DNA from: JAAGZL01 sp964628835
GTDB lineage: Bacteria > Pseudomonadota > Gammaproteobacteria > Chromatiales > Chromatiaceae
Direction: 5' to 3'
Assembly (NCBI GenBank): GCA_964628835.1
Contig: CAZVME010000086.1
Span: 1-12,736, forward strand
DNA length: 12,736 nucleotides
Part shown: positions 6,615-12,736 of the stretch, piece after piece
Numbering within the stretch: position 1 is the stretch's first letter
Layout of the letters: each line of letters begins with the position of its first letter
Program-made: the position numbers and the translations under genes
Notes under the pieces: model-generated
Database searches by the model: none
Told to the model about the DNA's origin: nothing
The model's input: only the letters and a program-made list of their open reading frames with translations

Positions 6615-7142
6615 TTAGAATCCACGCATCATTCTTGGACTAATCTGGTCAGTAATTTTCTGCTGTTCAGGGGTAAGAGTCTTATGTAGTTTCTCGATGG
6701 CGTCGGCCATTTCTGTCATATTGGTTGCTCCATCGCGCATAAGTTTTACCCGCTCAGCCACCGTTCCTTGCATCCCTCGTTGCTGCATCCGGTCGCGCAT
6801 AGTAGTCATCTTTTTGCTCGCAGACTCAGTAAACTCTTTCCAGGCAGGTTCTTGTTCTTTGGTGATGCGTAATTCATATTTCATGCGGTCGAGTCTGTTT
6901 TGCATCATATCTTCCATGCCAAACCCGAAACCCCCATCAAACCCAGGCCTGTGCATCATTCTGCCTTGTTGCCATTGTGGGCTTGGGCCATAACCGCTTC
7001 TATCACAACCACCGAAACCGCCAGGTCCTCCATGTCCTCCATGTCCTCCAGGACCGCCAAAGGCTGATACCAGAGATACGGATGCAACACTTAGACCAAT
7101 TACTGCAACTGTGCTTAACAAAACTTTTTTTGAACGTTTCAT
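6615..7142 (-). CDS. Spy/CpxP-like periplasmic protein
   Basis: This 175-residue protein is exported: a Sec signal peptide (MKRSKK, hydrophobic core, cleavage near VSA-FG at residue 27) is followed by a Gly/His/Pro-rich tract (GGPGGHGGHGGPGGFGG). The mature helical part has LRITKEQEPAWKEF and LHKTLTPEQQKI, the two LTxxQ-type signatures of the Spy/CpxP/ZraP family, with many Met residues. Family members are ATP-independent periplasmic chaperones or metal-responsive envelope-stress proteins. The Gly-His tract and Met richness hint at metal binding (inference). The ribosome site AAGGAG precedes the ATG by 7 bases. It is divergent from a two-component locus that is now destroyed, an arrangement like cpxP/cpxRA or zraP/zraSR. 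Operator-like repeats survive in the shared promoter region, so its regulator is probably lost or replaced. Confidence 0.88.
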   Translation of the reverse strand: MKRSKKVLLSTVAVIGLSVASVSLVSAFGGPGGHGGHGGPGGFGGCDRSGYGPSPQWQQGRMMHRPGFDGGFGFGMEDMMQNRLDRMKYELRITKEQEPAWKEFTESASKKMTTMRDRMQQRGMQGTVAERVKLMRDGATNMTEMADAIEKLHKTLTPEQQKITDQISPRMMRGF

Positions 7143-7186
7143 GTCGTGCTCCTTGTGCTATTGATATTTAGGCTTTATGCCTAGCG

Positions 7187-7284
7187 TGGATATATAGGAA
7201 CACCTGAATGTAACTGCGGTATGTCTGTAACTGGGTTTTTTGTAATAAACTGTTTCAGGATCTACGTTGTTACATTGAGTTACA
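7187..7284. promoter_or_regulatory. Response-regulator operator repeats and promoter between the Spy-like gene and the two-component remnant
   Basis: The intergenic region carries four copies of TGTAAC/GTTACA: plus strand at 7209-7214 and 7226-7231, minus strand at 7269-7274 and 7279-7284. The last two are spaced exactly 10 bp, one helical turn. A related TGTAAT lies at 7241-7246. OmpR/CpxR-class regulators bind such tandem half-sites. A minus-strand TATATA -10 element (7191-7196) for the Spy-like gene has no good -35. The nearest repeat sits where the -35 would be, as expected for an activated promoter. Confidence 0.6.
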
Positions 7285-7328
7285 AAAAGTGACCTAAATA
7301 TTCAATCTTATCGGTATAACCTAGCCCG

Positions 7329-7782
7329 ATGGACAAACAACAACATATACTAGTAGTAGATGATGACCCTGCTCGAAGCCCCCCTGGATGATATGCATGA
7401 GCTTGGATGTAAGATCGATCTTGAGACTGCATAACTTAAGCCATATCACGGTCGTCCACTGTTGCTGAAACGTTGTCTGACCAACTTGATTGAGAATGCC
7501 GTGCGCTATGCGGCCGAGGTCAAAGTGAGTCTGGAGCAGACAGAGCAACAGTTGTAGATCATCATTGTTAATAAGGGTCCGGGTATATCTGAAGATGAGC
7601 TTGAGAGGATATTTCGCCCATTTGTTCGAGGTGAAGACTCTAGAAGCCGAGATACAGGAGGAACTGGTCTGGGACTGAGTATTGCCAGAAATATTGCTCG
7701 TGCCCATGGCGGCGAGCTGATTTTGCGCTCAGGTTTAGGCGGAGTTGGACTTGAGGCAGTGATAACACTACCAATAACCTAA
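7329..7782 (+). pseudogene. Collapsed two-component system: response-regulator start fused by deletion to a degenerate histidine kinase end
   Basis: The ATG at 7329 opens MDKQQHILVVDDDPAR, the receiver-domain start with the acidic DDD cluster of an OmpR-type regulator, and stops within 20 codons. From about 7369, in another frame, the sequence becomes the ATPase half of a histidine kinase: N-box CLTNLIENAVRYA, G1 NKGPGI, F-box FRPFVRGE, G2 GGTGLGLSIARNIARAHGG and the normal tail ending at 7782. That frame contains TAA at 7432-7434 and TAG at 7555-7557. About 600 residues are missing: most of the regulator and the kinase sensor and dimerisation parts. It cannot make a working pair. Its place, divergent from the Spy-like gene, says it once controlled envelope or metal stress. 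Confidence 0.9.
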
Positions 7783-7821
7783 AATGTTGAATAGTCGGCA
7801 GAGGTCGCAATATCGCGATAT

Positions 7822-7941
7822 GAACCGCCACCATTTGCCTTCCTTGGGGCTGGTAAGCAGGAACAGCCCCCGCTCATCATAGAGTTTACGCTGTTTGGCC
7901 TCGGGCTTGGCTTTCTTGATTGCGGTGTCTGTGAGTGGTAT
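7822..7941 (-). pseudogene. N-terminal fragment of a P4-type integrase (DUF4102 arm-binding domain)
   Basis: The minus strand reads PLTDTAIKKAKPEAKQRKLY, then DERGLFLLTSPKEGKWWRF, the arm-type-site-binding domain that begins P4-like integrases of about 400 residues. After WWRF at 7822 similarity ends and the frame stops at 7768-7770. The central and catalytic domains are missing. The codon where the initiating Met is expected (7939-7941) is ATA. The cut end lies 40 bp past the histidine-kinase stop, so one deletion or rearrangement joined the two relics. Confidence 0.85.
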
Positions 7942-7943
7942 TT

Positions 7944-8017
7944 GGGGTAACTGCTCCGTCAGTCTTGGGGTAACCCCAATAGTTACCCCCGTTTGATTCA
8001 GGATTCTATGGGGTAAC
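7944..8017. repeat. GGGGTAAC repeats upstream of the integrase fragment
   Basis: GGGGTAAC occurs on the plus strand at 7944-7951, 7967-7974 and 8010-8017, and as GTTACCCC at 7982-7989. Spacing and position just ahead of an integrase start suit integrase arm-type or excisionase binding sites. The function is inferred. Confidence 0.55.
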
Positions 8018-8048
8018 TTTAGACGCTATCGGACGAGCAAGCAATAAA

Positions 8049-8072
8049 AAAGCCCGCTGTTATGCGGGCTTT
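8049..8072 (-). terminator. Rho-independent terminator closing the mobile-element operon
   Basis: A perfect 9-bp stem AAAGCCCGC (8049-8057) / GCGGGCTTT (8064-8072) with a 6-base loop is followed on the minus strand by TTTTTTATTGC. It lies 165 bp beyond the last gene of the operon, in the right orientation. Confidence 0.87.
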
Positions 8073-8179
8073 AGGTTGGCATTGGATCTTTTTGGACATT
8101 TAATTGGTGGGGCGGCGACTACCGAAAAGCAACTGTAGCTATATGTAATATAACGTAATAAAGCATCTGACTTGTTTCT

Positions 8180-8200
8180 GTTGCCCCCAGAGTTGCCCCC
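8180..8200. repeat. Paired GTTGCCCCC direct repeats
   Basis: Two identical 9-bp copies begin 12 bp apart (8180 and 8192). On the minus strand they read GGGGGCAAC, one or two changes from the GGGGTAAC set at 7944-8017. They may be a second cluster of recombinase-binding sites on the other side of the junction. Confidence 0.45.
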
Positions 8201-8237
8201 GCGTGTTATATGTCTCTACTGATAATTTTTGAATATC

Positions 8238-8867
8238 TTAAATCCAATCTTCTATTGATTCACCCAGCAGATTAAACCGCTGCGCCATCCCGGCAAGTGA
8301 CATAGACACAAAGGCATCATGTTGGGTGGTAAGTCGCTCAAAGGTGTTCCAGTGCATTCCTTTCGGCTTCCCCCATCCATTGCCATTGAGAATGCCTGGT
8401 TCCCAATCAAGCTTTTCCCTGATTTTGTCTGCACGGCGGGCGGCCCTGTCGTAGGGTACTTCTCGTTGACTGTCATAGGCCAATTGGTAGCAGTGACGGC
8501 AGGCGAATATTCCGCCACCATAAAGAATAGCTACACGCCGCCCACAGCCTCTGGCAGGACAGAGAAACCAAGGGCGTTGCCCGCCAAGGTGGCAAGGTGT
8601 CCAATCCAGATGGACGGGATAGCTTTCATCCTGCCATTCCTCTTCCCCTCGGTTTCGGTGCCGATAATTTAGAACCACTCGGTCTGCTTCAGTTCGCACT
8701 CGGATGGATGCGACAACCTCACCATGGCGTGACCAGTTCCAGCCAAAGGCTTGGCCGGGTGTTAGTAATCCATCTTGTTTCCAGCGCCTTACATCCAATG
8801 CTCGATAGTCGCTTGTTGTATCTTTTGCACCGAAGTACCAGTGCCTTCCGCTACCCGTTCCGCCCAT
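8238..8867 (-). CDS. Conserved mobile-element protein with a zinc-ribbon-like Cys4 site
   Basis: This 209-residue soluble protein has the start MGGTGSGRHWYFGAK, a beginning I associate with conserved hypothetical proteins of proteobacterial islands. A putative zinc ribbon is formed by Cys103 and Cys108 (CPARGC) with Cys123 and Cys126 (CRHC), within a WFLCP-to-YQLAYDSQ segment. The rest is mixed basic and aromatic, with a charged helical part at about 136-155. The start has a CTGGAGG ribosome site 6 bases upstream. It is the last gene of the alpA operon, 44 bp after its neighbour and before the terminator. A nucleic-acid-binding role is plausible from the zinc-ribbon pattern, but no function is established. 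Confidence 0.85.
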   Translation of the reverse strand: MGGTGSGRHWYFGAKDTTSDYRALDVRRWKQDGLLTPGQAFGWNWSRHGEVVASIRVRTEADRVVLNYRHRNRGEEEWQDESYPVHLDWTPCHLGGQRPWFLCPARGCGRRVAILYGGGIFACRHCYQLAYDSQREVPYDRAARRADKIREKLDWEPGILNGNGWGKPKGMHWNTFERLTTQHDAFVSMSLAGMAQRFNLLGESIEDWI

Positions 8868-8911
8868 GGTCGCCTCCAGATTTTACCGAAATCAATTGGG
8901 AAACTGCACTT

Positions 8912-9400
8912 TTAATCTTCATTTCTTGGCTTTTGAATTGGTGTTGCTAGGTATTGTTTGCAGTATCGCCGATCACTATCCCATATCCCGGCAATAGCCT
9001 CTGGTTCGCCTTTTCTGCAATGGCCAAGGTGGGAATGCTCAATGCGATCAAACTGAGAGCAGCTTCCACAAGTAACCAGGTTATTACGAACGACAGGTTC
9101 TGGTACTTCTTCTGATCGTTTTAGATAATACTGGTGGGTGCCTAAGTCATTACGGCATGAGTTCAACACTTCAGTAATAATGGCAGAGTCTCTCTCTTCA
9201 ATATGTGTCAGCCATAACAGGATGCTTTCCTCTTCATCCGGCAAAAGTGCGGACGCCTGTTCAGTTCCCTTTGCGACAGTGACAGTTGCGCCTGGTGCGA
9301 CAGTTACCGGTTTATTGGCTTCATGTGTCGCAGTTGTCGCGGGTGTCGCAGTCGCAGCACGGGCAAGCCCACCTTTGTGGATCAAAGCTGTTAGGGTCAT
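8912..9400 (-). CDS. Small Cys-rich mobile-element protein
   Basis: This is a 162-residue protein. The first 50 residues are a low-complexity Ala/Thr/Val tract (AATATPATTATHEANK and VTVAPGATVTVA) that is probably disordered. Residues 52-100 are acidic and helical. The C-terminus carries Cys111, Cys114, His122/His124, Cys128 and Cys147 (CGSC, HSHLGHC, RRYC), which looks like a small metal-binding module. Its ATG overlaps the stop of the replication gene by the ATGA arrangement, and a GGAAAGGGG ribosome site lies within that gene, so translation is coupled. No function is established. Proteins of this shape follow Toprim/DUF3987 genes in integrative elements. Confidence 0.82.
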   Translation of the reverse strand: MTLTALIHKGGLARAATATPATTATHEANKPVTVAPGATVTVAKGTEQASALLPDEEESILLWLTHIEERDSAIITEVLNSCRNDLGTHQYYLKRSEEVPEPVVRNNLVTCGSCSQFDRIEHSHLGHCRKGEPEAIAGIWDSDRRYCKQYLATPIQKPRNED

Positions 9401-11811
9401 TGCATACCCCTTTCCAGCAATACTGGGTTGATATGAATCTCTTTGCGCCTGCCTTCCTGTATTAGTCGCACCCTGCCACTCTCCACCAGTTCTGCCAGTG
9501 CAATATCAAGTGTGGCTTTCTGGCGTAGGTGCCCTGGTGTTACGTTACGTTGAACTTCCCGACGGGGGATGATGTTGGTTTTTTCTCTCTTGCCGTAGTT
9601 GATTAGCCAGCAGTCCAGTCGTACCGCATCGGCCTGTTCTTCAGGCAGAGCCAATTCGCCATAGAAGCGCCGGGCTTCATGTAGATGCCAGGCTGCAATG
9701 CGTGAAGCCCCTTCAAATGCTGCAAGTCCTACAGCACCAGCCATGCCATGCTCAAACAGTTGGAGCAGGCCAGCTATTCTGGCCGCGTTATCAGCAGTTT
9801 TGCTGGCCACGTCGCGAACATCGTACAGTTCCCCACCAGATTGCAGTTCACCTTCAATGGCATCATGAAATTTCACCCATGCTGCCTTGGTATCTGGGGC
9901 GAGAGTTAAAAGGGCAGGGGATAATGCACCATCTTCATCAATAGGGGCATCCTGTTCTAGAATATTGGCAATACGCTGATTAACTTTTGCCAGTGCAGGC
10001 CAACTATCCGGTGGGTCAGTAAATGGCCGATGGCCTTGTGTGGATTCCGGCCAAGCGACAAGAAAGCGGGCAAGAAAGCCCGTACCCCGTGCTAGTCCAC
10101 CAGATCGGTCAAAGAAACTGCGCAAAGTGGCTTCCTGTACCTGCAAGGCAATGGTTAGCCGTGCGCCGCGAACCGTGAATGATTCTGAAGTGCGTCGCTC
10201 AGTGGCAATCTCTGCACCATCCCAAAGCTGGTTTAGTGTTGCCAGATTACGCATGACTGAATCCTTGCCCATGCCATGCGCACCGAATACCAACCCGGCC
10301 TCACTTGATACCACCCCACCTGATGGCCAGCCCATTGCTAGATTCCATTTCAGAGCTTCGGGTGTTGCATCACCATAAATCAGACGTGGAACCCGTGGCG
10401 GTTCAGGTTTGTCATGTTCAAGATCACGTAGCGCGACTTCCTGTTCATGAGCAGGCTTCCCCGTCTTGGCAAGCTGGCGAATTTTCTCTTTGATACCGCC
10501 ACGCTTTGCCTCCCAGACATCCATTGCCGCCTTGTGATCTTTTATCAGTGGCTTTGCTATTTCAGCTTGATTGGCTTCATAGTCACGAATTGCCTGCATA
10601 AAGAAGCCATCACAGGTTGATTTGCGTTCGCCAGAGTCAGCAATAGTCAGCAGGAAAAGGCCAACAGGGCCAGACAGTTTTTCCGCTCTTTTAACATCGG
10701 CATGAGCCTGTACTGTCAGCGACAAAGCCGCCAGTGCGCTTGAAGCAATGAGAGGTAAAGGTGCCTTGGTAAATGCGTAGACCTCCTTTACAGCGGCACG
10801 TATCGTGTTAGGGAGTGCATCCAGTGGGTATGGTTCATGGGTGGTTTTGGCCGTGAGTGGCAAAGGCTCTGGCCAGCCGTTTTCATTGGTAGCATTAGCA
10901 TGATCTGGTTCTGTTGCTGCATGAATTGCCTTGGCCACTGCCTCAAGCCCAACCAGTGCAGCCATATCGTTAAAATCGGTTGCCCCTTCAGGTCGATGTT
11001 CTCCAAATAGAGGGATAGCCATCTCTGCCCTAGCTGCCAGCGCCGCTATTTTTGCTTTAGTAATACCCGGATTACCTTCGGTGGCTGCATCATCATCGGC
11101 ACAGATAATCATCGGTAGGTCAGGCAGCTTTCGCCGCATAACCTTGGCTACCGGTTCCAGGTTGCCAGCATTGAAAGCAACAGCAACAGGGTAACCAGTA
11201 GCTTGATGAATGGTTGCGCCGGTGGCAAAGCCTTCAACAATGCACAAGGCTTCTGCACCCTTAACAGTGCCAATGCTGTAGTAACCTCCAGTAACCCGTC
11301 CACCACTCAGGAATCGTTTGCTGCTATCTTCAGCAATGAATTGTAAGGTGCAAAGTTCACCACCAGAACGCACTGGGATAACCAGAGACCCTTTATACAA
11401 TCGTGAACCATTGGTGTTGATCTCCTTGCGGATAAGATACGGATGATCTTCATTTGCTGGTGTTGCCGTATTCCAGATTGATGCCGCTTTTTCGGCTGCA
11501 TGGGCAATCTGTTGCTGGCGTTCCATCTCTGCACGTTTTCTTGTCTCTTCAACACGGTGCATAAATGCTGCCCGTTCACTCTGTGAAAACGGCTTTTCTC
11601 GCTTTGCCTGCCAGTTCTCAGATAAGCCAGTAGACCAGTCACCAAAGCAACCACCTAAGACATCATCAAACAGCCTGCACCAACCAGCGGTATTGCCGTT
11701 CTGTTTACCCATGCCAGGGAAACGGTGTAGTTTGCCTGGTTCAATCACATCAGGTGGTTCCAGACCGCCAGCCCGGATTGCATCACGGAATTGGGAGAGA
11801 GCATCATTCAT
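9397..11811 (-). CDS. Toprim/DUF3987 replication protein (primase-helicase-like)
   Basis: This 804-residue protein is the likely replication initiator or primase-helicase of the element. The start at 11811 is preferred over 11835 because GTGGAGGGG lies 8 bases upstream. Order of parts: an N-terminal module at 1-65 (LHRFPGMGKQNGN, FGDW) like that of P4-type primases; a charged helix at 70-115; a Toprim domain at about 140-270 with Glu193 in CIVEGFATG, the acidic triplet Asp239-241 in CADDD and a DFND at 279-282; and a DUF3987 ATPase-like part from about 325, with a P-loop variant ADSGERKST at 391-399. Lys397-Ser-Thr is present, but the classical GxxGxGK spacing is altered, as is usual in this family. 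The C-terminus is helical and ends in a wHTH-like stretch (NVTPGHLRQKATLDIALAEL). It overlaps both neighbours. Activity is inferred from the domains. Confidence 0.9.
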   Translation of the reverse strand: MNDALSQFRDAIRAGGLEPPDVIEPGKLHRFPGMGKQNGNTAGWCRLFDDVLGGCFGDWSTGLSENWQAKREKPFSQSERAAFMHRVEETRKRAEMERQQQIAHAAEKAASIWNTATPANEDHPYLIRKEINTNGSRLYKGSLVIPVRSGGELCTLQFIAEDSSKRFLSGGRVTGGYYSIGTVKGAEALCIVEGFATGATIHQATGYPVAVAFNAGNLEPVAKVMRRKLPDLPMIICADDDAATEGNPGITKAKIAALAARAEMAIPLFGEHRPEGATDFNDMAALVGLEAVAKAIHAATEPDHANATNENGWPEPLPLTAKTTHEPYPLDALPNTIRAAVKEVYAFTKAPLPLIASSALAALSLTVQAHADVKRAEKLSGPVGLFLLTIADSGERKSTCDGFFMQAIRDYEANQAEIAKPLIKDHKAAMDVWEAKRGGIKEKIRQLAKTGKPAHEQEVALRDLEHDKPEPPRVPRLIYGDATPEALKWNLAMGWPSGGVVSSEAGLVFGAHGMGKDSVMRNLATLNQLWDGAEIATERRTSESFTVRGARLTIALQVQEATLRSFFDRSGGLARGTGFLARFLVAWPESTQGHRPFTDPPDSWPALAKVNQRIANILEQDAPIDEDGALSPALLTLAPDTKAAWVKFHDAIEGELQSGGELYDVRDVASKTADNAARIAGLLQLFEHGMAGAVGLAAFEGASRIAAWHLHEARRFYGELALPEEQADAVRLDCWLINYGKREKTNIIPRREVQRNVTPGHLRQKATLDIALAELVESGRVRLIQEGRRKEIHINPVLLERGMQ

Positions 11812-11992
11812 TATTTTCCCCTCCACAGTGAACAACCCACTCAGCCAAACTGATGGGGCACAAACCCCATGTAACCAGAGTTAGAACAACAGGTTTTAGA
11901 TGGTTAGCAAACAGGGTAAAATAGTTCTTGATAAAAGCAGTAATTGAGGTCACCTGATGGCAGTCAGTGTGGCCTTTTGTTTTTAGGCTCAT
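11804..11992 (-). CDS. Small conserved ORF of the mobile operon, possibly membrane-associated
   Basis: This is a 62-residue protein. A basic N-terminus is followed by a hydrophobic stretch at about residues 30-53 (NHLKPVVLTLVTWGLCPISLAEWV) that could be one membrane helix. The ribosome site GAGGGGAG contains the stop codon of alpA. Its 3' end overlaps the start of the replication gene by 8 bases, so the three are translationally linked. Short ORFs of this form are common between alpA and the primase gene in proteobacterial islands, in my recollection. Function is unknown. Confidence 0.72.
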   Translation of the reverse strand: MSLKTKGHTDCHQVTSITAFIKNYFTLFANHLKPVVLTLVTWGLCPISLAEWVVHCGGENNE

Positions 11993-12007
11993 TGCTTTTG
12001 ACTCCCC

Positions 12008-12202
12008 TCAGTGTGCAGCCTTTCGGCTGGCCTCTATCTGCTGTTCCAACCACTCATTAATCTCAGATTCAATCCAGCCAACAGCCCGGCCTCCAAGTGA
12101 TATAGGGCGGGGAAAGCTGTCACCTGAAATGCGTAGATAGATGGTGGAGCGGGAAAGCCCGGTTCTGGTTTTAACGGCAGGTAGCCTTAGTATGTTGTGC
12201 AT
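12008..12202 (-). CDS. alpA: AlpA-family transcriptional regulator
   Basis: This 64-residue winged-helix protein of the AlpA/MerR-like class typically activates excision or early genes of P4-like elements. It shows the family signature NILRLPAVKTRTGLSRSTIY, then SFPRPISLGGRAVGWIESEI and NEWLEQQIEASR. The ATG at 12202 is chosen over an in-frame TTG at 12211 because GAGG lies 10 bases upstream of it. It is the first gene of the operon, and its stop overlaps the next gene's ribosome site. GGCGT repeats and a short palindrome about 50-95 bp upstream are candidate operators. Targets are inferred from family. Confidence 0.92.
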   Translation of the reverse strand: MHNILRLPAVKTRTGLSRSTIYLRISGDSFPRPISLGGRAVGWIESEINEWLEQQIEASRKAAH

Positions 12203-12250
12203 AGTTCTCAAACCTCAGTAAACGATTTAGGAGTGTTCGAGAAAGAATAT

Positions 12251-12296
12251 GGCGTGGCGTTTTTGGCGTTACAAAGCCTATGCTAGTGGTTACTAG
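12251..12296. promoter_or_regulatory. Candidate operator upstream of alpA
   Basis: Three GGCGT copies (12251-12255, 12256-12260, 12265-12269) are followed by CTAGT-GGTT-ACTAG (12283-12296). They lie 50-95 bp before the alpA start, where the operon promoter should be. No clear -35/-10 pair is seen. The rest of 12212-12411 holds nothing recognisable apart from the hairpin at 12388. Confidence 0.35.
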
Positions 12297-12387
12297 GCCC
12301 GTTAAATCAGACACTTAGAAACGCTATTACTGGAAGCTAAACCTCGAGAGGATTATGTAACTAGCTGAATTATCAAGAAGTTAATTC

Positions 12388-12404
12388 GGCGGGAATTTTC
12401 CGCC
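12388..12404 (-). terminator. Short hairpin after the right-edge gene
   Basis: GGCGG (12388-12392) and CCGCC (12400-12404) close a 7-base loop, 8 bp beyond the stop of the right-edge gene. The stem is short and lacks a T-run, so it is a weak terminator at best. Confidence 0.4.
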
Positions 12405-12411
12405 AAACTAT

Positions 12412-12736
12412 TTAACTTTTCATGATTCGGATAATACGCGGTATTGAACAGCCCTGAGCTATCTCAAGTTTAGAAATCTCCTTTGCTACCCATTGGTCAG
12501 TATGGAAGCCAGACCACGGGTGTATTTTGCGGATTTCCAAATAGGCTTGCTTGATATCCTCATCCCTGGCCTGGGTGTTTAACCGTCTGGCTTCTTGCTT
12601 TGTGGTTGATGGTGAATAAGGCTTCTTGTGGTCTTTGGGTGCATTGTCTGCACAATATTGAATATGTGCTGCGTCAATCTGAATGGCACTATCATCAAAA
12701 TACAGTACATCAAACAATAGGGTGAAATGGTTATTA
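12412..12736 (-). CDS. Uncharacterised protein, C-terminal part, N-terminus beyond the window
   Basis: The frame ends at 12412-12414 (TAA) and stays open to the right edge, so at least 107 residues belong to a longer gene. A TTG at 12717 is not a convincing start. The visible part begins NHFTLLFDVLYFDDSAIQID, continues through a basic stretch (KDHKKPYSPSTTKQEARRLN) and ends in a predicted helical HTH-like segment (DQWVAKEISKLEIAQGCSIP, then RIIRIMKS). No family is recognised. It is transcribed towards alpA and about 210 bp upstream of it, so it probably belongs to the same element. Confidence 0.6.
   Translation of the reverse strand, partial: NNHFTLLFDVLYFDDSAIQIDAAHIQYCADNAPKDHKKPYSPSTTKQEARRLNTQARDEDIKQAYLEIRKIHPWSGFHTDQWVAKEISKLEIAQGCSIPRIIRIMKS

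Larger units (their letters stand above)
8018..8237. other. Boundary region between the integrase relic and the mobile-element operon
   Basis: No gene is seen. It holds the terminator at 8049-8072, an ssrA-tail-like TTGGTGGGGCGGCG at 8104-8117 and two GTTGCCCCC repeats at 8180-8188 and 8192-8200. No tRNA T-arm is recognisable. This is the best place to look for an element junction. Confidence 0.45.

Noticed and set aside
7321..7834. Minus-strand frames of 128 and 64 codons
   Set aside because: They are antisense to clear histidine-kinase motifs, or out of frame with the integrase fragment.
8100..8130. A tRNA 3' end at the element junction
   Set aside because: The CCACCA-like end is there, but no T-arm pairs and no GTTCGAATC-like loop is present.
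9138..11654. Several open frames antisense to or overlapping the replication and Cys-rich genes
   Set aside because: They are low-complexity or shadow translations of well-supported minus-strand genes.
1..12736. CRISPR array, rRNA or tRNA genes, plasmid origin iterons
   Set aside because: No regularly spaced repeats, no tRNA-like cloverleaf signals and no iteron cluster were seen.

Overview
The window reads as an accessory region of a Gram-negative, probably gammaproteobacterial, chromosome of mid-range GC. The evidence is a lipoprotein with an outer-membrane-type lipobox, a Spy/CpxP-like periplasmic protein, a cytochrome b561, a YjiK-like SdiA-regulated protein, and an AlpA/Toprim-DUF3987 mobile-element module. 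Species cannot be named from sequence alone.

Layout. 1-1050 (minus): an edge-truncated papain-like cysteine peptidase with a C-terminal extension that starts like an alpha/beta-hydrolase. 1051-1801: non-coding or decayed DNA with an 82-bp inverted-repeat unit and the last ~42 codons of a tyrosine recombinase carrying an internal amber codon. 1802-3145 (plus): a patatin-like phospholipase lipoprotein. 3146-4100: hairpins, an ssrA-3'-end-like stretch joined to a minus-strand terminator, an IR-flanked segment with a serine-resolvase HTH remnant, and a 26-bp palindrome. 4127-5020 (plus): SdiA-regulated/YjiK-like beta-propeller protein. 5081-5418 (minus): IS3-family orfA remnant with one putative IS end. 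5550-5717: tail of an unrecognised broken gene. 5745-6251 (minus): cytochrome b561. 6615-7142 (minus): Spy/CpxP-like protein. 7329-7782 (plus): a two-component system collapsed by internal deletion to the first codons of a response regulator plus the ATPase end of a histidine kinase with two stops. 7822-7941 (minus): the first ~40 codons of a P4-type integrase.

8238-12202 (minus) is an intact, tightly coupled operon of an integrative element: alpA, a small ORF, a Toprim/DUF3987 replication protein and two small Cys-rich proteins, closed by a strong terminator at 8049-8072. A further gene of unknown function runs off the right edge.

How it fits together: the left two thirds is a graveyard of at least four mobile elements (two tyrosine recombinases, a resolvase, an IS3 element) around a few intact metabolic or envelope genes. 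The right third is a live-looking mobile-element operon whose terminator abuts the remains of a second element's integrase end. Two short same-orientation ssrA-3'-like stretches (3395 and 8104) may mark the ends of a decayed island, but this is a hypothesis resting on about 12 bp. I see no clear new defence system. The best leads are the peptidase-hydrolase fusion, the orphaned two-component operator, and the uncharacterised small Zn-finger-like proteins of the mobile operon.
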